From: UBA652 sp964598235
Lineage (GTDB): Bacteria; Pseudomonadota; Gammaproteobacteria; Nitrosococcales; Methylophagaceae
Length of the DNA stretch: 39,701 nt
Direction of reading: 5' to 3'
Assembly: GCA_964598235.1 (NCBI GenBank)
Contig: CAZRAY010000012.1
Span: 1 to 39,701 of the forward strand
Shown: positions 23,969 through 31,959 of the stretch, piece after piece
Numbering within the stretch: position 1 is the first letter of the stretch
Layout: each line of letters starts with the position of its first letter
Position numbers and translations under genes: made by a program
The notes under the pieces: model-generated
The model's input: only the letters and a program-made list of their open reading frames with translations
Told to the model about the DNA's origin: nothing
Databases searched by the model: none

Positions 23969-25288
23969 TCAATGCAATTTAATATTCGGATGCACACTAC
24001 GTCTGAAGAAATGCGATATCGTGAGCATGCCGACGCGGAAGAAGCCAAACAAGGCAACTTGGTGCATTTTATAGAGCGATAAATACATCATTCTGGCCAT
24101 AAAACCCTCGATCTTCAAACTACCTTGACTGATACCGCCCATCATGTTGCCGACCGTACTATAACGCCCTAGCGACACCAATGAACCATAGTCATGATAG
24201 GTATATTCCGGCACCGGCTTATCCGCCATCCGTTTTAAGATAGATTTATACACTAATGATGACATTTGATGCGCCGCTTGCGCACGCGGCGGCACATTGC
24301 CCTCTTGGCCAAGCCACTTACAAGCACAGCAATCACCAATCGCATAAATATCGTCATCAAAAGTGGTTTGCAACGTTTGTTTCACCACCAGCTGATTCAT
24401 CCAATTCGTTTCTAACCCAGCAAGATCTTTCAAAAAATCTGGCGCTTTAATGCCCGCCGCCCACACTTTAATACTGGCGCGAATCGTTTTGCCACTTTCT
24501 GTTTTAATCGCATCAGGCGTCACTTCATTCACCCGCTCATTGGTCAATACGCTAATCCCTAATTTGCTTAGTTCACGCTCTGTCGCCGCCGATAAGTTCT
24601 CTGGCAGGCCAGGTAGAATACGGTCTGCTGCTTCAATCAAGGTGATCTTAACGTCTTCTGGCTTCACATCGAGACCATAAGTGCTCAATAAATGCGACAC
24701 TTCATGCAATTGTGCGCTGAGCTCGGTGCCAGTTGCGCCAGCACCAACAATGGCGATATTCATGCAGGTGCTGCCATCCTCATTGGGCTGGGTGGAGGCG
24801 CGCACATAGGTATTCATCAATTGTGTTTGAAAGGCTTCTGCCTGTTTTGTGTTATCTAAAAATAAACAGTGTTCGCTAACGCCTTCAATCTTAAAGTCAT
24901 GACTCACACTACCCACTGCCATCACTAAATAATCATATTCAAAGGTACGTCGCGGAATCAATTCTTCGCCTAATTCGTCATAAGTGGGCGCAACGCTGAC
25001 TTCTTTTTTATCGCGGTCAATGCCATCCACTTTACCTAAGCGAAAGCGGAAGTGGCCATACTTTGCTTGGCTAAGGTATTCAATTTCATCTTCGTGAGAA
25101 TCCAATGTCCCCGCCGCCACTTCATGCAATAAGGGCTTCCAGATATGGGTAGACGTGCTGCTAATCAAGGTCACTTCTGCCTTGCCTTTTTTAGTCAGCT
25201 TTCTGCCCAGTTTGGTGACCAGCTCAAGCCCGCCAGCACCACCACCCACGACGACAATTTTAGGAATTCGTTTTTCTTCAACAGCCAT
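23969..25288 (-). CDS. ndh: Type II NADH:quinone oxidoreductase
   Basis: Single-subunit, non-proton-pumping NADH dehydrogenase. 439 residues with FAD site KIVVVGGGAGGLELVTKLG, NADH site IAIVGAGATGTELSAQLHEV at about residue 170, and the FAD-contact IYAIGDCCAC near 310 followed by PRAQAAHQM, all NDH-2 features. The C-terminus (ARMMYLSLYKMHQVALFG) holds the amphipathic membrane-binding helix. It is transcribed away from the C1 cofactor cluster, with a 99-bp gap between the start codons. Confidence 0.95.
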   Translation of the reverse strand: MAVEEKRIPKIVVVGGGAGGLELVTKLGRKLTKKGKAEVTLISSTSTHIWKPLLHEVAAGTLDSHEDEIEYLSQAKYGHFRFRLGKVDGIDRDKKEVSVAPTYDELGEELIPRRTFEYDYLVMAVGSVSHDFKIEGVSEHCLFLDNTKQAEAFQTQLMNTYVRASTQPNEDGSTCMNIAIVGAGATGTELSAQLHEVSHLLSTYGLDVKPEDVKITLIEAADRILPGLPENLSAATERELSKLGISVLTNERVNEVTPDAIKTESGKTIRASIKVWAAGIKAPDFLKDLAGLETNWMNQLVVKQTLQTTFDDDIYAIGDCCACKWLGQEGNVPPRAQAAHQMSSLVYKSILKRMADKPVPEYTYHDYGSLVSLGRYSTVGNMMGGISQGSLKIEGFMARMMYLSLYKMHQVALFGFFRVGMLTISHFFRRSVHPNIKLH

Positions 25289-25387
25289 TTTTATATCCTT
25301 TAAATAACGCTTTATCCTGCCATTTTACCTGATTGCACCCACGCCACCTATCGCTATTTTTTTACTCTCTCCTCAGACTCTGTCAAA

Positions 25388-25972
25388 ATGGACACCTTTA
25401 CCCACTATGTGAGCTGTATCAATATGCAACCGCCACCAGAACAACCACGCATCGCATGGGCCGTTACCGGCTCAGGCCACTATCTTGAAGAATGCCTCGA
25501 TATCATTCGTGATCTTGAGCATGTTGACCTGTTTTATAGCCGCGCGGGTGAAGAAGTGATTCGTATGTATGGCCATGATCCCCGTGCTATCAATAGCGAC
25601 AGCCGCGTGTATCGCGATCGCGCCGCCAGCTCGCCACCTGTGGGATTATTTTACCGTGGCGATTATCATACCCTCGTGGTCGCCCCTGCCACCTCGAATA
25701 CGGTCGCAAAGATGGTCTTGGGCCTGTCTGATACCTTAGTCACCAATATCTATGCCCAAGCGGGAAAATGTCGTATTCCGAGCATTGTGCTTGCCTGCGA
25801 TACCGAACCTGAAATGGATACCCCCGCACCCGACCGCGTTGTCCGCCTATGGCCACGTGAAGTTGATTTGCAGCACACGCACAAGCTGCGTTCATTTGAA
25901 GCGACCACCGTGGTTGAAAATCCCGAGCTTTTACTCGCCGCACTGCATTCACGCCTTGCTGAGCTAGATTAA
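25388..25972 (+). CDS. Flavoprotein, DmrB/AfpA-like (probable dihydromethanopterin reductase)
   Basis: 194-aa HFCD-type flavoprotein. AWAVTGSGHYLEECLDII at the N-terminus and VVAPATSNTVAKMVLGLSDTLVTNIYAQAGK are the FMN-binding segments of the archaeoflavoprotein/DmrB branch. By family and by neighbours (DHPS-like, DUF447, MfnB-like) it probably reduces dihydromethanopterin to the tetrahydro form in C1 metabolism; the reaction is inferred. No Shine-Dalgarno is evident at 25388; an internal ATG at 25424 (MQPPPEQP) is an alternative start. Confidence 0.75.
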   Translation: MDTFTHYVSCINMQPPPEQPRIAWAVTGSGHYLEECLDIIRDLEHVDLFYSRAGEEVIRMYGHDPRAINSDSRVYRDRAASSPPVGLFYRGDYHTLVVAPATSNTVAKMVLGLSDTLVTNIYAQAGKCRIPSIVLACDTEPEMDTPAPDRVVRLWPREVDLQHTHKLRSFEATTVVENPELLLAALHSRLAELD

Positions 25973-25980
25973 AAATACCC

Positions 25981-27378
25981 GTGTCTCGATTATTCCTCAC
26001 TGGCAAGCTTGCTGAAAATAATTTGCGCCGCGTGCTCGATGATATGGCGCCGCTTGATTTTGAACATCGTGTGCATGTGTTTGGCGTCAGCGTGGCCGCA
26101 TTGATTACCGATAAAATGCTGCTCCGGAGATTAAAGCCCGACGATCTTACTGGCATCGAGCAGGTTATCCTGCCCGGTCGCTGTCGCGGCGATCTCGATG
26201 CACTCAATGCCCATTTTGGGGTGGAATTTGTGCGTGGACCCGATGAAGTGGCCGATTTACCGCTTTTTTTCGGTAAAGCACGCAAACAACCCGATCTCAG
26301 CCAGCATAGCGTGCAAATCTTTGCTGAAATTGTTGATGCGCCTGAACGTGATATTACAAGCATCTTAGCGCGCGCCGAATATTACCGTGCCTCAGGTGCG
26401 GATGTGATTGATATTGGTTGCCTGCCAGAAGAACCCTTCCCACTGATGGAGGAAGCGATTGCCGCTTTACATGAAGCAGGCTTTAAAGTCAGCGTCGATT
26501 CACTTAACGAATCCGATCTGATCCGCGCTAACCGTGCTGGTGCCGACTATTTGCTCAGCCTAACCGAACACACCCTGCATATCGCCGAAGAAGGCAATGC
26601 CATTCCGATCCTCGTGCCTGCCGAACGCGGCGATCTCGCCTCCCTAGAACGCGCCATGGCAGCGATGGAAAAACAAGGCAAAGCTTGGATCGCCGATCCG
26701 ATTATTGAGCCGATTCATTTTGGCTTTACCAACTCCATTATGCGCTATCACAGCCTCCGTGAACGCCATCCAGATGCCAATATCATGATGGGCATCGGCA
26801 ATCTCACCGAACTCACCGATGCCGATACCAACGGCATCAATGCCCTGTTATTTGGCATTATCTCCGAGCTGAATATTGGCAATGTGCTCGCCACCGAAGT
26901 GAGCCCCCATGCCCGCCGCGCGATTACAGAAGCCGATAAGGCGCGCCGGATGATGTATGCCGCCAAACAAGATGATGCGCTGCCACGAGATTATAGCGAT
27001 GCCCTGCTCTCGCTCCATGAACGCCGGCCCTTCCCCGATACAGTAGACAGCATTGCAGAACTCGCCAGCCAAATTAAAGATCCCAGCTATCGCATTAAAC
27101 TCAGCGAACAAGGCATCCATTTATTCAACCGCGATGGCATCCATCAACATAGCGATCCCTTCGATTTCTATCCCAAACTCGATCTCAAAGATGATGATAC
27201 CGGCCATGCTTTTTATCTCGGCGTTGAACTCGGTCGCGCCGAAATTGCTTGGCAACTCGGCAAACGCTATACCCAAGATGAACCGCTCACCTGGGGTTGT
27301 GCCACCCCTGAAACGGAAGCAGCGGATCTCACCCAACAAAAAGAAGCCGGCACCACATTTGATGATATACCCAAGTAA
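25981..27378 (+). CDS. DUF6513 / dihydropteroate synthase-like protein
   Basis: 465 aa, GTG start 8 bp after the flavoprotein stop. The middle part is a pterin-binding TIM barrel: DITSILARAEYYRASGADVIDIGCLPEEPF and GFKVSVDSLNESDLIRANRAGADYLLSLTEH recall DHPS loops 1-2 with their Asp and Asn. The N-terminal ~115 residues and C-terminal ~120 residues are specific to this family, found in methanogens and H4MPT-using methylotrophs. It is probably a step of tetrahydromethanopterin-type cofactor synthesis. The last codons (ATA CCC AAG TAA) lie inside the left arm of a 266-bp inverted-repeat element, so the true ancestral C-terminus may have differed. Confidence 0.85.
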   Translation: MSRLFLTGKLAENNLRRVLDDMAPLDFEHRVHVFGVSVAALITDKMLLRRLKPDDLTGIEQVILPGRCRGDLDALNAHFGVEFVRGPDEVADLPLFFGKARKQPDLSQHSVQIFAEIVDAPERDITSILARAEYYRASGADVIDIGCLPEEPFPLMEEAIAALHEAGFKVSVDSLNESDLIRANRAGADYLLSLTEHTLHIAEEGNAIPILVPAERGDLASLERAMAAMEKQGKAWIADPIIEPIHFGFTNSIMRYHSLRERHPDANIMMGIGNLTELTDADTNGINALLFGIISELNIGNVLATEVSPHARRAITEADKARRMMYAAKQDDALPRDYSDALLSLHERRPFPDTVDSIAELASQIKDPSYRIKLSEQGIHLFNRDGIHQHSDPFDFYPKLDLKDDDTGHAFYLGVELGRAEIAWQLGKRYTQDEPLTWGCATPETEAADLTQQKEAGTTFDDIPK

Positions 27379-27631
27379 CTTGGAATTGCAGATTTCAGCA
27401 AGAGGAGAAGCCTCACTATTCTAGGCATAAATGCGCAGGATTAGTTTTTATAATTCAAGTATTTATAACGACGAAGAGTGTGGTTTATCCTCTTGCCCTA
27501 CGGAAGATTAGCACGCGCGCCATAACTGCGTTGTAATGTTTGACAAGGACGAGTCATTGCCTGCACATTACGCCTTGTTCTGACGCGCGTGCTAAACTCT
27601 GAAACCTGCAATTCCAAATTACTTGGGTATA
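27366..27631. mobile_element. 266-bp MITE-like element with 33-bp terminal inverted repeats
   Basis: Left arm 27366-27398 and right arm 27599-27631 match as inverted repeats at 31 of 33 positions, both beginning TATACCCAAGTAA. No transposase is encoded. The interior has nested inverted repeats: GCAAGAGGA (27398-27406) with TCCTCTTGC (27488-27496), and AGCACGCGCG (27510-27519) with CGCGCGTGCT (27584-27593). TA at both outer ends could be a duplicated TA target. It provides the stop codon of the DUF6513 gene and ends 4 bp before the next gene's ribosome binding site. Confidence 0.75.
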
Positions 27632-27648
27632 AAAAAAGGATCGCGCCT

Positions 27649-28227
27649 GTGGCACAGCTGAAATTTAAAATCCACGAAGTCATTATCGGCACACTGCGCG
27701 ATGATGGCACAATGCATTATGCACCCATGGGAATAGAAGAAGTGGGCGCTCACATTTTAATCCAACCTTTCAAGCCTTCGGCCACATTTGACAACCTAAA
27801 ACGCCATCGCCAATGCACGATTAACTACACCGATGATGTCCGCGTGTTCGCGGGGGCCCTCACTGGCCATCGCGACTGGGCAAGCAAAGGTTGCCAACAA
27901 ATAAAAGGCGGTTATCTCGCCCAAGCGCTCGCCCATAGCGAGCTAGAAGTGGTCGAATTCATCGATGGTGATCCACGTACAAAATTTAAGTGCAAGATCG
28001 TGCATAATGAAACCCATGCGCCCTTCCGTGGCTTCAATCGTGCCCAAAGCGCCGTGATTGAAGCGGCAGTGCTCACCAGCCGATTAAAGATGCTGCCAGC
28101 CGAGAAAATCCAACAAGAAATTGCTTATCTCCAGATTGCGATTGAAAAAACAGCGGGTCCACGAGAATTAGAAGCCTGGGGCTGGCTGATGGCTAAAATC
28201 AAAACAGCAGGGATTGAGATTGATTGA
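27649..28227 (+). CDS. DUF447 family protein (C1 cofactor cluster)
   Basis: About 192 aa starting at GTG 27649 with AAGGA at 27636-27640; upstream in-frame codons belong to the inverted-repeat element and are rejected. The N-terminus FKIHEVIIGTLRDDGTMHYAPMGIEE, and the NYTDDVRVFAGALTGHRDW and APFRGFNRAQSAVIEAAVLTSRL segments follow the DUF447 pattern, a split-barrel flavin-binding-like fold seen in methanogens and methylotrophs. The exact reaction is not known; context assigns it to tetrahydromethanopterin or methanofuran-related synthesis. Overlaps the next gene by a few bases. Confidence 0.8.
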   Translation: MAQLKFKIHEVIIGTLRDDGTMHYAPMGIEEVGAHILIQPFKPSATFDNLKRHRQCTINYTDDVRVFAGALTGHRDWASKGCQQIKGGYLAQALAHSELEVVEFIDGDPRTKFKCKIVHNETHAPFRGFNRAQSAVIEAAVLTSRLKMLPAEKIQQEIAYLQIAIEKTAGPRELEAWGWLMAKIKTAGIEID

Positions 28228-28969
28228 TTTAATAACAACCGTTCGGCCTGAGGCCCTCGAAGGGCAACACACCCATCCCACCTCCCAATGGCTTGCCAGC
28301 ATTAAATCGCTGTCAGAGGCAAAAATCCTCATCGACGCTCTCCCATCACTAATAGACCTCAAAAACCCCTCAGCAGGCGCGCTAGGGGCCTTAGAAACCA
28401 CAGAAGTGACCAAGATCGTTGCATGGGTGAAGCAAAACAATTTACCTAGCCAAACCAGTGCCACCATTGGCGATCTGCCCATGCAAGCCGATATCATCAT
28501 CCCCAAGCTGCAGGCAATGGCCGCCACCGGCGTCGATTATCTAAAAATTGGCTTATTCCCAGAAGCCGGGCTCATACAATGCTTCCTGGATTTAACGCCA
28601 ACGCTACACACATTAAACACACCGGTGATCGCAGTGCTCTTTGCAGATCGCTACCCCGTTGATGTTGATTTGGCACGATTAAAACAGGCGGGATTTCAGG
28701 GAGCGATGATCGATACCGCCATCAAAAATGGTCAAGGCTTGCTTCACCATTGGGATAAAGACCAGCTTGCTCACTTCATCAAAGCGGCTCATCGCCAATC
28801 ACTCCTCTGCGGCCTAGCAGGGGCATTAACCTTAAATGATATTGAACACCTCCAGCCCTTAGGCGCCGACTATCTCGGCTTTCGCAGCGCGCTATGTGAT
28901 GCCAATATCCGCACCGATTCGCTGAATCCACAGCTAATCAAACACATCAGCCGCTTCTTTATGGCTTAA
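28220..28969 (+). CDS. mfnB: (5-formylfuran-3-yl)methyl phosphate synthase, MfnB-like
   Basis: 249-aa TIM-barrel protein. In archaea MfnB condenses two glyceraldehyde-3-phosphates into the furan precursor of methanofuran. The lysine motif LIDLKNPSAGALGAL (Schiff-base Lys) and DYLKIGLFPEAG are recognisable, and VIAVLFADRYPVD and GFRSALCD follow family order. I start at TTG 28220, with AGGGA 6 bases upstream; TTG 28214 is too close to it. Overlaps the DUF447 stop by 8 bases, so coupled. Ends tail-to-tail with the next minus-strand gene (4-bp overlap). Confidence 0.85.
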   Translation: MIDLITTVRPEALEGQHTHPTSQWLASIKSLSEAKILIDALPSLIDLKNPSAGALGALETTEVTKIVAWVKQNNLPSQTSATIGDLPMQADIIIPKLQAMAATGVDYLKIGLFPEAGLIQCFLDLTPTLHTLNTPVIAVLFADRYPVDVDLARLKQAGFQGAMIDTAIKNGQGLLHHWDKDQLAHFIKAAHRQSLLCGLAGALTLNDIEHLQPLGADYLGFRSALCDANIRTDSLNPQLIKHISRFFMA

Positions 28970-30402
28970 GGTGTCGTGATCGACCGTGTAGCGGTATGGT
29001 CTACAATGCCTGCATAATTTGATAATACCGTTTGGCCATTCACAATCAAAGTGCTATTCACATATTTTTGGATGGCAAAGCCAATAACGGGTAGGCCTGA
29101 TAAAGTGTGCCCTGTGGCAGTTAATTTCCGATAATCTGCTGGAGAACCATTTATCTGAGGAACAAAACCTAACGTCATCCAGCCATTCACCATGCCCGCT
29201 AGTAAATTTAAATTCATGCTAAGATTACCGCCTGATGCTTGTGCGCCCAGCACATCTGCATTATTAAAAGTAAATATCGTTGTTTCTGTGCAAAGCGCTG
29301 GAAAAACTGGCGGCCGTAGTGGTAGATAGGAAACAGGAGTTTCTGCATGCGTTTCCCGATTATAGTATATAAGGTCAATTTCCTCACACGCTTCAGATGC
29401 GGCAGCATCCCAAGGCGACGTAAACGGCGCTAAGGCGATAGGTTCGCCTGCGTCATCCACCTGCCCATTCACATAATCATGTTTGGTCGGAAAAGTCAGC
29501 ACAAAGTCGGTGCCCGCATTAATTGTCGGCTCTAATACAAAATCATTCGTTATTGTCTCTTTCATCAACACGGCGCTCACGGCATCCAGCCCCGTGGCGG
29601 TATTGATGCTATAGAAAGTATCGTTATCAATCAACTTGGCAATCGGATCGGCCGCGTTTAAGCTAGGCTCTATATTACCTGGGCGCGCATGCAAAATAGC
29701 TGCCGCCGGCGCAAAACCAGATAGGGCGGTGGCATTATAAGCCGCCGCCGTGCCTGCGTTTACATTCAGCAGAAAGCTATAGCCATAGAGACCGCCGGTG
29801 TTCGGTAACATATCAACCGTTGGATCAGTTAGCCAAGCCCCACCCCCACCCCAAGCATTACGCAAACTCCCGCAATCAGCCGGCACGCCTGCAATATGAG
29901 TAGCATCCGAAGCAAAAGTGTTCGCTCCGCCATCCACCACCTCGCCCATTTCAATCATTTCAATATAGCCTTCTCGGGTGCGTTGCGCGCCATTATTGCT
30001 GTCTGCTGCAAACAGTACGGGATTGAAAGGTTGGCCTGCCGCAGAAAAGGCTGGCACGGTGCAGGAGGTGTCCTGTGTTTTAAAAAGCGCCCCGTCGCCA
30101 TTGGGGTCTCGCGTAATAACACCCGCCCAGTGATCAAACGGGGCTAAATATAAATTAAAATTCAACACTTCCTTGCCATTCATCCCCTCTCGAAAACGCA
30201 CTTTAACGGCTTTAACTTCATTACGAGTGTTGACTATATTGATGGTGGTATCGTTTCCATTCACCACCGAATAAAAGGGGAAAAGCAATACTTCGCCAAG
30301 CCCTTGTTCATCCACACTAACAGCATGAGCAGCATGCATGCTGCTGATTAAGCTAGCAAATAATAGCCCCCTATAGCCTGCTTGTTTTATCCCTAATCTC
30401 AT
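28966..30402 (-). CDS. Secreted protein of unknown function, paralogue B
   Basis: 478 aa with a signal peptide (RGLLFASLISSMHAAHA). The mature protein starts VSVDEQGLGEVLLFPFYSVVNGNDTTINIVNTRNEVKAVKVRFREGMNGKEVL, a beta-rich pattern I associate with surface proteins of uncharacterised function in Gammaproteobacteria. Four cysteines (TSC, ADC, EAC, ALC) are shared with the upstream paralogue, suggesting disulfides. The block DTFYSINTATGLDAVSAV...TFPTKHDYVNGQ and the end GLPVIGFAIQKYVNSTLIV are almost identical between the two. Start ATG 30402 with AAGGA; the longer frame to 30489 overlaps the upstream gene. The function is unknown. Confidence 0.75.
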   Translation of the reverse strand: MRLGIKQAGYRGLLFASLISSMHAAHAVSVDEQGLGEVLLFPFYSVVNGNDTTINIVNTRNEVKAVKVRFREGMNGKEVLNFNLYLAPFDHWAGVITRDPNGDGALFKTQDTSCTVPAFSAAGQPFNPVLFAADSNNGAQRTREGYIEMIEMGEVVDGGANTFASDATHIAGVPADCGSLRNAWGGGGAWLTDPTVDMLPNTGGLYGYSFLLNVNAGTAAAYNATALSGFAPAAAILHARPGNIEPSLNAADPIAKLIDNDTFYSINTATGLDAVSAVLMKETITNDFVLEPTINAGTDFVLTFPTKHDYVNGQVDDAGEPIALAPFTSPWDAAASEACEEIDLIYYNRETHAETPVSYLPLRPPVFPALCTETTIFTFNNADVLGAQASGGNLSMNLNLLAGMVNGWMTLGFVPQINGSPADYRKLTATGHTLSGLPVIGFAIQKYVNSTLIVNGQTVLSNYAGIVDHTATRSITTP

Positions 30403-30415
30403 TGGCTGATATCCT

Positions 30416-31834
30416 TTAAAAAATACGACGGCTAATATGATGCGGCACAGCACCAGCATAGTTAGACAACACCGTTTGGCCATCCACAATCAAAGTACTA
30501 TTCACATATTTTTGGATGGCAAAACCAATAACGGGCAGGCCGGATAAGGTGTGTCCCGTGGCCACTAATTCTCGTGGGCCCGTTACCACCTCCGGATCTA
30601 GGTTCTCCGAGAAATCTAGGTTCATCCAACCATTCTCGATGCCCAAAATTAAGTTCCAATTAAAAGCGATATTGCCTCCCGATTCTTGTGCACCTAAGAC
30701 ATCTGCATTATTAAAACTAAATATTGCCGTTTCTGTACAAAACGCAAAGAAAGATCGGGGCCTGGGCAAGGCCTCCTCCCCGAAAAGATTTGTAAAAGGA
30801 GACTCCTGAAGAATTTCCCGATTGTAGTATGTAAATTCAATCTGCTCACACGCTTGCGACGCACTCGCATCCCAAGGCTGGCTAAACGGCGCCAAAGCGA
30901 CGGGTTCTCCTACACCATCTATCTGCCCATTGACATAATCATGTTTGGTCGGAAAGGTGAGCACAAAGTCGGTGCCCGCATTAATCGTCGGTTCAAGCAC
31001 AAAGTCATTGGACAGCGTATCCGCCATAAAAAGGGCACTCACGGCATCTAGGCCGGTGGCGGTGTTGATGCTGTAAAAAGTGTCGTTATCAATGAATTTG
31101 GCAATCGGATCGGCATCATTTAAGGTGGGCTGGGGGAGGCCCGGCATGGCATGCAAGATGGCGCCAGTGGCAAAGCCAGAGAGGGCGGTGGCATTATAGC
31201 TGGCACTAGTGCCTTGATTAACGTTAAGCAACACACCATAACCCGATAAGCCGCCCGAAATAGGGGCCATATCGGTGGTGGGATCAGTTTGCCAAACGCC
31301 ATTATCGGCCCAAGCAGCGGCAAGGGCGGTGCAATCAGCAGGGGTGCCGTTAAGATGGGTGGCGGCGGCGGCCAGGTTATTGGCGCCATCGGTCACCACG
31401 CCCATTTCAATCACTTTGACATAGCCTTCTCGGGTGCGGCTCAGATCATTGACGCTATCTGCGTTAAAAAATACATCGGTCAGCGCGCGCCCTGCTGGCG
31501 GAATACTGGGGAGGGTGCAGGAGGTATCTTGTGTTCTGATGGTGGCGCCTTCGTTATCTGCGGTGATAACGACAGACCAGTGGTCAAACGGAGAAAGGTA
31601 AAGCGCCATTTCTAACACTTCTTCTCCATTCATACCTTCTAGGATGAAGAGTTTAACCGCTTTGACTTGATTGGTCTCGTTACGCAGGTTAATCAGGGTA
31701 TCGTTGCCTGAGGCGGCGGTGTAAAACGGGAATAATAAAACTTCGCCAAGACCATGCTCATTGATGCTAACTGCCTGGCTCAGTGGGCTAAAACTAAATA
31801 AACTTACCAACAAGAGAAGTTGTTTTTTCATCAT
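30416..31834 (-). CDS. Secreted protein of unknown function, paralogue A
   Basis: 472 aa, signal peptide MMKKQLLLLVSLFSFSPLSQA. The mature part begins VSINEHGLGEVLLFPFYTAASGNDTLINLRNETNQVKAVKLFILEGMNGEEVL and is colinear with paralogue B over its whole length, including four cysteines. It ends 13 bp before paralogue B, so the pair is a tandem duplicate in one transcript. CAGGA lies 7 bases before the first ATG. No transmembrane anchor or sorting tail is seen, so it is probably periplasmic or released. The function is unknown. Confidence 0.75.
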   Translation of the reverse strand: MMKKQLLLLVSLFSFSPLSQAVSINEHGLGEVLLFPFYTAASGNDTLINLRNETNQVKAVKLFILEGMNGEEVLEMALYLSPFDHWSVVITADNEGATIRTQDTSCTLPSIPPAGRALTDVFFNADSVNDLSRTREGYVKVIEMGVVTDGANNLAAAATHLNGTPADCTALAAAWADNGVWQTDPTTDMAPISGGLSGYGVLLNVNQGTSASYNATALSGFATGAILHAMPGLPQPTLNDADPIAKFIDNDTFYSINTATGLDAVSALFMADTLSNDFVLEPTINAGTDFVLTFPTKHDYVNGQIDGVGEPVALAPFSQPWDASASQACEQIEFTYYNREILQESPFTNLFGEEALPRPRSFFAFCTETAIFSFNNADVLGAQESGGNIAFNWNLILGIENGWMNLDFSENLDPEVVTGPRELVATGHTLSGLPVIGFAIQKYVNSTLIVDGQTVLSNYAGAVPHHISRRIF

Positions 31835-31906
31835 GCGTACATCCTGTAATCATTACAAATATCTTAGGTTTGCGAACTCAATTTAACACGAAGTTAACCT
31901 ATCCGT

Positions 31907-31946
31907 AAAAGGGTAGCTAACCCTCACCCCGCTCTAAACGAGCGGG
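31907..31946 (-). terminator. Tandem hairpins after ctpA
   Basis: Reading the minus strand: a perfect 7-bp stem CCCGCTC/GAGCGGG (31946-31928), then a 5-bp stem AGGGT/ACCCT (31924-31910) followed by TTTT. Probably ends the gpmI-envC-ctpA transcript before the paralogue pair. Confidence 0.6.
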
Positions 31947-31959
31947 ATGAACTTGGCTT

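Noticed and set aside
25852..25857. CACGTG core in the flavoprotein gene, considered as a third parS
   Set aside because: The flanks (GGC...AAG) do not match TGTTTC/GAAACA.
25740..26363. 207-codon minus-strand frame opposite the flavoprotein and DUF6513 genes
   Set aside because: Antisense shadow rich in Arg/Ser, spanning two genes with clear families on the plus strand; no ribosome binding site.
27268..27277. TATACCCAAG inside the DUF6513 coding sequence, identical to the first 10 bases of the inverted-repeat element
   Set aside because: Similarity stops after 10 bases and the gene reads through normally; likely chance.
31120..31389. Proline-rich minus-strand frame (PPPPPILTAPLLIAPPLPLL)
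   Set aside because: It is another frame of the alanine/glycine-rich part of paralogue A.
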